The notes beneath the pieces are model-generated. The model ran no database searches. It had not been told where the DNA came from and worked only from the letters and a program-made list of their open reading frames with translations. Of a DNA stretch of 64,000 nt, positions 44,784 to 54,350 are shown piece by piece. The translations under genes and the position numbers were made by a program. The stretch lies in the NCBI GenBank assembly GCA_950295325.1, contig OX485803.1, positions 2,790,001 through 2,854,000 on the forward strand, written 5' to 3'. The first letter of the stretch is position 1. The number at the start of each line of letters is the position of its first letter. The stretch comes from Polytrichum commune (Eukaryota > Streptophyta > Polytrichopsida > Polytrichales > Polytrichaceae).

Positions 44784-45313
44784 GTTCACATGGGGTCCAA
44801 GTCTCAAGTCCCACTCATGTTAGCAAGTCCCAACTTGCACAATACATTAATGAGCACACCTTTCAATTGGGTGGGCCACAAAGCCTAGGAGTATAATCAC
44901 AACAACTTGCAAATTTTTTACTCCACGTTACATTATCAACATGATGATGTAGGAAGACCTCTACTTTTCTAAATAATGTTATGAAGGCAAAGTCCCAACT
45001 TTTGAGCCTTAGGAAACCATTAAAATATGGCTTATATTCTTTAGAGTCGGATCCAGTTGATTACTTTTTGCAAACTTCTCGGAACTTGTGTTGAGAGTTG
45101 GATTGAGTTTTTTGCTCGACCCAATCCTCAACACAAGTCCCAAGCCTCACCTCCAAAAAGTGTTGCCATGTGAACATCCATGTCATACCTAGGTCTAAGG
45201 ACTTGGGAGGCTGTGTGAAATGGTAACTCCCAACTTCCATGCTGTCAACGGTTGAGAATGCATGGATCGACCTCAAGTGACTTGGGACTTAGGACTTGGA
45301 ACCCATCGTGAAC
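44784..45313. mobile_element. 530-bp MITE with inverted ends and a central hairpin, copy 1
   Basis: The left end GTTCACATGGGGTCCAAGTC pairs with the right end GACTTGGAACCCATCGTGAAC, imperfectly. In the middle, 45081-45100 and 45121-45140 form a near-perfect 20-bp hairpin around AACTTGTGTTGAG. AAGTCCCAACTT words recur. A second copy lies at 48030-48355. Confidence 0.7.
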
Positions 45314-45321
45314 TAGTCTTA

Positions 45322-45576
45322 ATTATTCCTATTATTGTGGGCTAAAAATTAGCCTGGACATAATTCATGTGGGCCACATTAATTTGGTAGTTGAGGTGGA
45401 AATAACATGGGTCCAAGACCCAGAGTCTTCCCCAAACTCTTTTTGAAGATTTATGATCAACACATTAAGAATTAGTTATAGGATATAAGTTGCATATAAC
45501 AAATTAATCATCCACATTACTTTTCTATTAGAAAATCACTGTGGCCCACAACAATAGGACTATTTAGTGTAACTTT
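45322..45576. mobile_element. 255-bp MITE, GTGTGGGCT family
   Basis: It starts TCCTATTATTGTGGGCT and ends GGCCCACAACAATAGGA as an inverted pair with few mismatches. No coding frame. Related ends occur at 12656, 13478 and 16964. Confidence 0.65.
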
Positions 45577-45960
45577 CAACTACACCCTAATTTTTGTAAT
45601 ATCACCCTTTGGAATACCACCCTCCATGATGTTACTTCTTCTCTTATATCCCAAAACATTAAGGAAAGGGATGTGCTCAGTTCAGATCTCCCTCGTTATC
45701 ACATTTCCCTTCCATATATCATGGATCTCGACATTAAAACAATCCACCAAAGAAATCAAACCACATGCTTGCACACATCACGTTGTCATCATTGTAATTA
45801 TTGTCATTATTGCAACGTTGACTTTGTATTATTCTATAATGTCACATGCTACACTAATTCTCTATTATCAGGCATCCACATTAACACTACATAACTCAAT
45901 ATCCCGTGCACTTTGGTTGCCACAGGTGTGATATTAGGGAGGTTAGAGAGTACAATATTT
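45577..45960. repeat. Dispersed repeat, copy 2
   Basis: Matches 41690-42035. It abuts the preceding MITE directly; the CTATTTAGTGTA that follows the MITE here also follows the related remnant at 12656. Confidence 0.7.
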
Positions 45961-46358
45961 TTACAAATTGTAAAAAAGGTGAATTTTCACACTCTTTACT
46001 AAATTACATCGCATCAAATTTGATGCATTTCAATGTCCTTCCACAAAAGTTGGGATCATCTTCAATTCCAAGCCTGCAGGATGGTGGGTGTAGAAATTTC
46101 GAACTACATAACTAACCTCATTTCAGTGCAACTAAATTCGTGATGGCAGCCAAACCGAAAGCCTAAAAATCTCGCACTAATGGATTTTAACTACAAATTG
46201 ATTTTGAAGATACAAATGGAGTATCAGGCTGCTCCTGTGTTTGATGGGTTTTGATCATTTCCCTATAGAACTTCGAACCCTAATTACAACTTTTGGATAC
46301 AGAATTCAAATGAGGATGGATTTATCCCTTTTTCAAATTGCTGACAAGATACAACAAT
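45961..46358. other. 3' flank of gene B
   Basis: No gene is visible. It probably includes the 3' UTR of the minus-strand gene ending at 46359. Confidence 0.35.
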
Positions 46359-47033
46359 CTAAATCACTGTGTCTGTCTGATCACTGACATGCTTGGATGC
46401 TCCGAACGACACTTGTGATGCGAGCTTCCAAGTTGTTGCAAAACTTGAAGAGGAATTGCTTCGAAGGTTGGGTGTCCTCTGATAATTATTCTGGGACATG
46501 ATTATATCCTCAGTATGCTTTCGAAGGCCACCGAGAGCCAGACAGACGATTAAAGCCCTCCGTTTCATCGGCCGGGGCGTCGTCCTGCCTGTCTCCTTCA
46601 AGTAATTTTGGCCATCGACGAAGTCTGCAAGTACAGCATTGACAGTGTTGACAAAATATTCGTTGCTCACTTCACCCTCGTCGCCATTGGATGCACCCAG
46701 ATCAGGAGAATTTGTTGTTGTAATCTTCTCTTCATCGTGGAACTTTGCATGCGATGTTGTTGCCATGTTCAGCACCATAGGATTAGCGCTGCGGACCAGA
46801 CCGCCATTTGCCCTGATTGTAGGTGTGGCAAATGTTCGGAATGATGATGATGGACGACGGCGATCGACCGAAAGCCTCATCGACTTAATTCTCTTGTAAC
46901 TCAACCGGCTCGAATGTTTCTGTAACTTATCAGTGCTGCCGAGGAATGTCGGAACAAGTTTTGGCAGATTTGGAGGGGTCAACCTACTTGTAAGGGTTTC
47001 TGAGGGGATTAGAGAAACCCCCACCTCCGCCAT
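46359..47033 (-). CDS. Small basic protein of unknown function, shared-motif gene B (224 aa)
   Basis: I do not recognise the family. The N-terminal half is basic (LSYKRIKSMRLSVDRRRPSS), followed by a more acidic stretch (NSPDLGASNGDEGE), then KRRALIVCLALGG and a Ser-rich end with SSSSF and KLASQVSFG. The spacing of the R-R-A-L-x-x-C-L-A-L-G block to the A-S-Q-V-S-like block resembles gene A at 39399-40046, which lies about 6.3 kb away on the other strand, so this is probably an inverted, strongly diverged paralogue. The start is the ATGGC at 47033, in a context like gene A; the frame is open for 23 more codons upstream but without another ATG. Single exon, no transmembrane segment. Confidence 0.65.
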   Translation of the reverse strand: MAEVGVSLIPSETLTSRLTPPNLPKLVPTFLGSTDKLQKHSSRLSYKRIKSMRLSVDRRRPSSSFRTFATPTIRANGGLVRSANPMVLNMATTSHAKFHDEEKITTTNSPDLGASNGDEGEVSNEYFVNTVNAVLADFVDGQNYLKETGRTTPRPMKRRALIVCLALGGLRKHTEDIIMSQNNYQRTPNLRSNSSSSFATTWKLASQVSFGASKHVSDQTDTVI

Positions 47034-47100
47034 GGCCAGAAGAGTGCTGATCACCTTCCAAACAAGTATTAACCTGCAAAACTCGTGCGTAGAATCCTGC

Positions 47101-47850
47101 AACCGAAAGAAATTCGCTGTTTCTTGATGGTTTTTTGATGTGTTGTTAGAGTCAGCAGGCCGGCGGATCCAGGAATCTGCAATTGAATGTGTGTACCTCG
47201 GACGACGACGAGAACCACCTCACGAGACTAATAGAATATCCCAGAAGATTCCTTCACCAAGTAAACTTTTCCCAACATTGGTTGAAGAACAATCCTAATG
47301 CAACCGAAAGAAATTGCCTGTATCTTGATGGCTTATGTACTGTTAAAGTAGCAGCGCTCCAGATTCACCAATCTCCAACCATAAATATACCTCGGACGAC
47401 ACCAGAAATAACCTCGCAAGGCTAATGAAAATATCGCAAAATTCTTCACGAAGATTTGCTCCAATTGCACCTTTCACAGAATTGAGCCAGTCGAAGAACA
47501 ATCCTCAGGCACCCGAAAGAAGTGATTCCTTGTGATTTCTTCGTGATGTTATTGTACAACAAGCAGCATCCAGATTCGCCAATCCCCAATCCAATCTATA
47601 TATTCGTCGAACAACAACGACAACTTCTTCCAACCATTCAAGAACCACGTCAAATCTTGTCTGCAACGGATTCACAGTCCCTGGTTCTGATGGATTTCAA
47701 TTATGTGCAACAAGAAGCAGTAGCAAGCAGCAGGCAGATTCACCCATCTTCAATTCAATATATAGTTGGGTATTTATCTCGGAGGACAACAACAACAACC
47801 TCGCAAGACTAATTAATAGTAGAAGAAGATCCCAGAGACGCTTCACAAAC
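47101..47850 (-). repeat. About four tandem units of 200-210 bp in the leader of gene B
   Basis: Anchors CCGAAAGAAATTCGC (47103), CCGAAAGAAATTGCC (47303) and CCGAAAGAAGTGATT (47513), and a fourth degenerate start near 47690, each lead through CAGATTC-CCAATC-like and CTCGGA-GAC-like blocks to CCTC-CAAG(A/G)CTAAT. They lie upstream of gene B on its strand, so they form its promoter or leader. Confidence 0.8.
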
Positions 47851-48029
47851 ACTCCAACCAATTCACACTAAGCTTCGCAAGGCAGTACCCGATCATCACT
47901 CCCACAAACGAACCTACCACGCGGGGTTCGGTATGGCGGCTTATGATGTCAATCTCTTTGACCCAATGAAATGGATCTGGGATAAGAGTTGACTTTAAGG
48001 TCCGGGAATCCACAAGGTTTATGGGACTT

Positions 48030-48357
48030 AAGGGCCGCTTCCATGGGCCCCCAGTCCTAAGTCCCACTCAAGTTACCAACTTCCAACACGGAGAGGCAAA
48101 GTCCCAACTTTTGAGCCCCAAGGAACCATTAGAATACGGTTTCTATTCTTTAAAGTCGGATCTACAGTAGTTGATTATTTTTTGCAAAAAAATTCTCGGG
48201 ACTTGTGTTGAGAGTTGGGTTCAATTTTTTGCTCGATCCAATTCTCAACACAAGTCCGAAGCCTCACCTCCGAAAAGTGTTGCCATGTGAGCATCCACGT
48301 CATACTTGGGAGTACGGACTTGGGAGCCTATGTGAAATGGTAAGTCCCAACTTCATT
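48030..48357. mobile_element. MITE with central hairpin, copy 2 (right end missing)
   Basis: Matches 44784-45313 from CAGTCCTAAGTCCCACTC through AAAGTCCCAACTTTTGAGCC to TGTGAAATGGTAAGTCCCAA. The central hairpin pairs 48199-48218 with 48238-48257 (GGACTTGTGTTGAGAGTTGG) with one mismatch. The expected right terminal repeat is absent. Confidence 0.7.
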
Positions 48358-49112
48358 GATGAACACTTCCATGACAATCATTCCTCCTTCTTGCAACATG
48401 TACTTAGTCATCCTACAACATGTACTCAGTAATGGCGTAGACTAACATTTGGTGTGATGAAACTGTATTATCCATCCAATGCTCTAGTATGATTTTGAAG
48501 TCAAATTTCCTAGTAAATTTTAGTAGCCACAAATTTGGGTACACATGATCAACCATGGCCCACCTGTAGACAATTCTTGAGCACAGTAAAAAACTGACAA
48601 GCGTTGTGCATGAGAGTTTGAGAATAATACACATAATACTGCAAGTGCACACTTAACGAATGACACACCAAGTGATAAGTAAATGTTAACACATTTTCAT
48701 AAATTAACAAACACTCAACACGTCTACACAATCTAATGTTATGAAACATATGATGTTCACTTCATGTTAAGCAAAGTGGTACGATATCACTTAATGCTAA
48801 CTTATCATTATTAGCTCATATTGTTAAATTGCAAGGCTTAGTGCAGAATGAGGTGAATTTTTTTTATTTCCCAAAAATAAAACCAATAAAGTCAAACGTA
48901 AACTTCACCGTTGTGACATGTGGACACGTGAATGTTATGACAACACTAATAATGGCATAGATGTTAACAATGATAAGTTTAAAGTGTCATTTCCAATTGC
49001 TGTGGGGCCCTTAACATTGTAGATGACCATTACTTGAGTGTGACTAGACATTAAGTTCACAGGTTGAGGGCAGCGCCGAGATTGACGGAGCACAAAATTG
49101 TTAGAAAGTGCA
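48358..49112. other. Non-coding stretch
   Basis: No gene, RNA or defined element is visible. Confidence 0.35.
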
Positions 49113-49345
49113 ATGATCGGGGAGAACCGGCAGTCAGTTACAGATGAACCGATTGAGTTTGAGAAATAACCAGTTGAAGTTCAAGACTGCAGGAGAATTA
49201 CCGATCACTTTAGAGGAATTTATGGAATATACCTCAAATTAATATAGAAAAACCCGAAGGATGTCAACATGTAACCGGTTGGACTTGCAAACACTACCTA
49301 GGATCTCAACCGATCATGCCCTAAAATCTCCCTGATCACTGAGAA
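49113..49345. mobile_element. ACCGGTT-family MITE, copy 3
   Basis: It starts ATGATCGGGGAGAACCGG and ends AATCTCCCTGATCACTG, ends inverted like those of 50215-50437. No clear target duplication remains. Confidence 0.65.
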
Positions 49346-49589
49346 AGTGTGAGAGCCTCCTTGACTTGTTGACGTGGTAATCTAGCAGTCAAAGGTGGGT
49401 GAGTCTCATCAGCTGCATGTGCACTTTCTACAATCTTAACGCGTTATATTTGCATCACGAAAAATTCAAATGATTGCCACTTTTTCTGTCAGATCATGTG
49501 GCATTGGACATGGTATTAAAATAGAGTTTAATTTCAGACCTACAGGGTGGTTTGACTCAACTGCAACAATGTGTGGCACAGTGTCGACA

Positions 49590-50180
49590 GAGTTTTTTTT
49601 GGGCATAGTCAGTCAAAATCCTCGCAATTCCAAGTCCAACCGGTTACGTGTTGACATCTCTCGATTCTTCTCAATGAAATCAGGGTATCTTCTTGAAATT
49701 CCTCTAGAATGATGGCTAAATTTCCTGAAGTCTTGAACTTCAACTGGTCGTTCCTCAGTCTCTGTTGGTTCATCTGTAACTACACTAAATATTGTATTTA
49801 GTGTCATATGGTATTTTATGTCACTGTGGTAATTTTTCTAATGACACTCCTTATGAATAAGTTACAAATATTGTCATCTCAAATTACTTAGTTCATCATT
49901 TTTGGTATATTCTGCATCCTTATGTTTTCGTAATTAGATATTTTCATGAATGATTGAAATTTGGATTAGAAAAATCACTCAGTAAGCGACAATAGTTACA
50001 ACATTGTAAATCTATAGTGCCCAAGGTTTTTTTTTTACAAGGATTGACAAATAGTGGTAGGTTTACATTTGGTGTTGGTGTCACTGCACAGGCGGTTTCC
50101 AATTAATTAGAGCAAGATAAATAGGATTAGTCACACTAACTACAATATTTAGTGTCGCAGCCAGTTCTCCCATTCATTGA
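49590..50180. mobile_element. ACCGGTT-family MITE, reverse copy, split by a TACACTAAATA MITE
   Basis: The reverse copy runs from GGGCATAGTCAGTC... through CCAAGTCCAACCGG and GTCTTGAACTTCAACTGG to GGTTCATCTGTAAC at 49780, then resumes as CAGCCAGTTCTCCC at about 50157. The 49780-50156 MITE lies between the two parts, so it inserted into an existing copy. Confidence 0.65.
49780..50156. mobile_element. MITE of the TACACTAAATA family, nested
   Basis: It starts CTACACTAAATATTGTATTT and ends ACTACAATATTTAGTGTCG. It carries GTCATATGGTATTTTATGTC and TTGGTGTTGGTGTCACTGCA in the family order. It lies inside an ACCGGTT-family copy. Confidence 0.75.
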
Positions 50181-50214
50181 CATGGCAAATTAGGAGTCTG
50201 GTGGGTTTGGAACA

Positions 50215-50437
50215 ATGATCGGGAAGAACCGGTAGTTAGTTACAAATGTACCGGTTGAGTTTGAGAAATAACCGGTTGAAGTTCAAGACTGCAGGAAAAT
50301 TACCGATCATTTAAGAGGAATTTATAGAATATACCCCAATTTAATAAAGGAAAACCGGGGAATGTCAACTTGTAACCGGTTGGACTTGCAAACCCTAGGA
50401 TCTTAACCGGTTATGCTCAAAAACGTCCCCGATCACT
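50215..50437. mobile_element. ACCGGTT-family MITE, Mutator-like, with 11-bp duplication
   Basis: The 223-bp element starts ATGATCGGGAAGAACCGG and ends GTCCCCGATCACT. GGTTTGGAACA occurs directly before it (50204-50214) and directly after it (50438-50448). A 9-11 bp target duplication is typical of Mutator-like elements. The interior has repeated ACCGGTT words and no coding frame. It defines the ends of the other copies. Confidence 0.85.
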
Positions 50438-50479
50438 GGTTTGGAACACAAGAAGGCAGCTCCTTGGGCATGTGCCGAG

Positions 50480-51340
50480 CACCAGATTATGAGCCATTCT
50501 CATTGGTTCCAGTTTTTCCTCAATAATCTGGTGAACAAATAATAAGGCAGTTTTTAGCATGATGCAAGTATCGTTGCATTTATGTTACAAGTGAGGTCAG
50601 TCCTAGAAACTAATGAGGCTCTGATTCTTGGATATTGGCCCCTGATAAATCCATGCTGTCAAGCAACCCAACCTGACTTCTGATTAACATTGAACGAAAA
50701 AACAAATAGGTAACCTTGCACGACAATATTTCGTTCCTGTAAGGAACGTCTCCATCATATTGACAAGAAATCAGTGAAAGGAAATTAAAAGCTCAAATCC
50801 TCCAACTCATCAACTAGATCGTGTCGTTTAAGATGTCAAACCACTGTACACCACATGTGATCAGTGTCATGTTTAATTAATGTGCACATCCAAGCAAATC
50901 CTCCTCTCAATCGATTACAAGTGAGCTGCACTAATATGCAATGTGGCAAAAAGGCCCGGTGGATGGAACATCGATCGTCCAGTTTTTGCCCAACAATTTG
51001 GACATGAAGTCGGTCCTAGAAAATAATGTGGCCCAATTCTTGGATATTGACCGCTATTAATTCCATGTCTTAAAGCAACCCAACATGCCTTCTGATGTCG
51101 GTGCGCAGTGTAATAGATAGCCTGCATGATCAACATTAATTGGGTCTCTGTAACCTCTCCATCATTCTGGCCTGAAATTAGAGGAAGAAAAATGCATCCT
51201 TGAGTCCTACACCCAATCAACAAAATCATCTGGTTTAAGGATATAAAACATAAACTACATCTGAGGATTCTCATGTTTAATGTGGAAATCTCCTTGCTCC
51301 CAATGAATCGCAAGTGAGATGAAATAAGCATGGTAAATTT
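50480..51340 (-). repeat. Tandem duplication at the 3' end of the OMA1-like gene
   Basis: Two units about 412 bp apart share AGTCCTAGAAACTAATG / GGTCCTAGAAAATAATG, ATTCTTGGATATTG, AAGCAACCCAAC, CATGTTTAAT and CAATCGATTACAAGTGAG / CAATGAATCGCAAGTGAG. The right unit includes the last codons of the OMA1-like exon (stop at 51255); the left unit (about 50480-50960) is a diverged copy beyond the gene end. Confidence 0.8.
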
Positions 51341-52200
51341 GGATGGCCTGAAGCATGATTGAGAAATTCCGAAGGTGATGGCCTCTTTCCTCACTTGAAG
51401 GGTGCAAGGTGGAGGTCCGAAAATCGCCTGATTCACGAGGCCTCTGCTCATCGTGGCTTTGCAGTAAATCAAAAAACCCAGGTGCCGATCTAGGGTTAAA
51501 CCCCGCGCTCGCCATCAATATTAACCCCATTTGATCTGCCTCAAGCTCGGCTTTGCGCACCCAAGGATGCAGCCATGGGATCATTATGAAATTCTTGAAA
51601 TTATCATCAGTCAAAAATTTGCTCAAAAATAATGACGCTGCCCATCTACCCATCGTTTCTCGCTCCATCCCATGCCGCGCCAATAAATGTGCAACCTCAT
51701 GCGCCAGTATGGCTGCAAGGTCATCCTCGGTACGACAATTTTCAGCAGCCCTGTGTACAATACAATTGACCCTCCTGGAAATGAGTGTACATTAACCACA
51801 TTCGCATCTACAACCACCAGTATCCAATTCAACTTTTGATGGAAATGGTGCATGAATCCCATCTCAGAATTATAATATCCCTGTATCGCTCTTTGAATGA
51901 GCCTCTCTGCAACACTGCGCACCCAAATGCTGTCAGGATGATAGTGTTGCAGGATCATGTAATTTCGCTTGAGCCACACCATGTATTTTTTGAAATCACG
52001 TCGTCCTATGAGGATTTCCTGAGGGACAGAAGCTTGTATGAAATGCTTGCGACAGGTGATTGGAATTGTTTCCGACGTCCTGAAGAATGTGTGGACGAAG
52101 TACAGTAGCCTCAAGATTGTGCGGATTAGCCCCAAAAAATTGATTCCACCCAAATGGCCATAATTAACCTCCTCGGGTTGGTCTGATGCAAGCGTAATAT
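51255..52200 (-). pseudogene. OMA1-like M48 metalloprotease exon with a one-base frameshift
   Basis: The minus strand encodes most of an OMA1-type protease, a mitochondrial inner-membrane zinc peptidase involved in stress-induced processing. In order: a hydrophobic stretch (FLGLIRTILRLLYFVHTFF), HPDSIWVRSVAERLI, LNWILVVVDANVVNVHSFPGG, YTGLLK, then after a one-base shift TEDDLAAILAHEVAH (zinc motif at 51701-51687), ELEADQMGLILMASAGF with the third ligand, and HPSSEERGHHLRNF. The shift lies in the AAAATT run near 51737-51742 and looks like loss of one A. The exon seems to begin after an acceptor-like TTTATTGTTAG near 52201; earlier exons are not identified. Catalytic residues are intact, so it could be a functional gene with a sequencing error or a young pseudogene. 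Confidence 0.8.
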
Positions 52201-52339
52201 TCTAACAATAAAGAAACCCTGAAACTATTTTTTCATTTCTTTCTTGGTAGATTTTCGTGGTCAGCTCCTTGATCAAAAGAACTCCTGATGATGTACATAA
52301 ACACAGTATAATTGCGATGCTCAAATTCCACCCAGATCG

Positions 52340-53560
52340 AGCAATTTTCATCTCCTGATGAGATCCCAACCCTCCAAATGCAAGAGACTACAAATCATTG
52401 AAATTGCAAACAGCCTGCAGTAGTGTGGAACTGATCGTCCCAGAATTAGGGTTAAGGGTCTGTGGTCTAATCTGCGAGAGTAGCAGGTTGAGAGACGATC
52501 TCTGATGAAGGAAATTCTCCAAACATATTTTGAATTCATGTAATAACATTAAATATGAACCCCAACAATAAGCTCCCAATTCACATCACAATTGACCCAG
52601 GGCTGCAGGTATGCCACAAACCCATAAAATCCATTAACCCAGGCTCCCAGAATCACTCTCCATAGACAGAAATTAAATCTGGAAAAGCTTTTGGAATGTG
52701 CTCAAATCCTCTGATCCTGCAAACACATGACTGCCTCTGAATGCCTTGATCTGTTTGTATCCATCCCTAAAGAACATGAGCATTAATGTGACTCTTACCT
52801 GAGAGGACCGCAGATTGAGAAATGATCTCTGGTGAAGTTTTCCAAACAGGATGTGATTCCATGGAATTTCATTAGATTTCTTCAACAGCGATCTCCCGAT
52901 TGAACTCACAATCGACCGATGGCTGCAATTATGCCATAAACCCATATACCTACTCAGGCTCCTTCAAGAAATCCTCTTCAGAAACACAATTCTGGGATCC
53001 CCTTTGGAATGTGCTCAAATCCTCGGATCCTGCAAAACACATGACTATCTAAGAACGCCTTGATCTGTTTGTTCCCATCCCTAAACAACACGAGCATTAG
53101 TGTGACTCTAATCTGGGAGGCCCGCAGACTGAGAAATGACCTCAGGTGAAGAATTTTTTCCAAACAGGGCGTGATTCCATGGAACTTCATGCGATTTCAC
53201 ATATATATGTACCCAACAACAATCTCCCAATCGACCGACGGCTGCAAATATGCCATAAACCCTTATACCTACTCAAACTCCTCAAGAAATCCTATCTACA
53301 ATCACAAATCTGCTAGTCCCCTCGGATTAATATGCTCAAATCCTCTGATCCTGGAAACACATGACTGCCTCTGAATGCCTTGATCCTGTTTGCATTCAAC
53401 TGCCCAATCGAGCAAGGCATCACTCACTCCAATCAATCATTTCCTGATGAGTTCTGGATTGTTGTTAAGTGCAGGTTCAGAGATAGTCTCTGATGAAGGA
53501 AATTCTCCAAACATTTTCTTGAATTATTGTACTAATTTCAAGTATAAGTTGCAACAATTT
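52340..53560 (-). repeat. Four tandem units of about 315 bp upstream of the OMA1-like exon
   Basis: Anchors CTCAAATCCTCTGATCCTG near 52700, 53013 and 53334 mark units that share CGATC-TGGTGAAG, GATTCCATGGAA and GGCTGCAA-TATGCC. The first unit (52340-52600) and the last (to about 53560) share the GATGAAGGAAATTCTCCAAA variant. On the minus strand each unit encodes a short LHQRSFLNLRSSQ-like peptide; in the unit at 52671-52975 it is followed by CAG|GTAAGAG, a consensus splice donor. These may be duplicated first exons or leader sequence. Confidence 0.75.
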
Positions 53561-53970
53561 GAATCTCCTATTTTATGAGAGCCTGTGAATCACATCAATG
53601 TGATTCCGGAGGACCCACTTTTAGATGGTACGGAAAATTCCAACCTCATCACACCCAAAACAAAACAAACTATGTTTCTTGATCATACATTGACTCGTAC
53701 CCAAGGATTTTTTCCCCATTTTTTCTTTTGTTTTTTAAAAGGTGAGTATGGTGTATTTGTTTCATAACATTACTCAGCACCCACAGTTTGTTCAATGGAC
53801 CCTCAGAATCTGACAATCGGATGCTCAATAAGTTGAGTCTCATGCTCAGCTTTTCGAACAATTGATCGTTATAATTTGAAGGCCCACTGAACAAACAAGG
53901 AATATTATGTTAAGGAGGAGGATGGGAGATATTGTATTTCAAGTGAATCTTGGTATGTAGTGTCTCAGTT
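53561..53970. other. Non-coding stretch
   Basis: No gene or defined element is visible. Confidence 0.35.
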
Positions 53971-53971
53971 T

Positions 53972-54350
53972 TTACGCTAAATGAATGTATTTAGTGTCAT
54001 ATGGTATTTTATGTCACTATAATAACTTTCTAATGCCACTTCCTATAAATAAGTCTACAAGTATTGTCATGGATGATTGAAATTTGGATGAAATCCATGC
54101 CACTTACTGAAACAAAGTTTGGTGTATCTTGCATCCTAATATTTCTGTAATAATGTGTCATGGATGATTGAAATTTGGATGAAAAATCACTTAGTAAATG
54201 ATTTTTTTTTGAAACATCATATATCTATAATGTCCAAAAAAATTTCACAAGGAATGACAAATAATGCTAGGTTTACGTTCAATGTTGGTGACACTACATG
54301 GGTGGCTCACAATTAGTATTAAGCAATACAATTGAAATTCGTGACACTAA
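53972..54350. mobile_element. MITE of the TACACTAAATA family
   Basis: It begins TACGCTAAATGAATGTATTT, carries GTCATATGGTATTTTATGTC and a duplicated TGTCATGGATGATTGAAATT (54068 and about 54160), and ends ATTCGTGACACTAATG. The ends are eroded. Confidence 0.65.

Noticed and set aside
50915..51472. 185-codon frame on the minus strand
   Set aside because: It overlaps the OMA1-like coding sequence in another frame and covers the duplicated 3' end; no domain.
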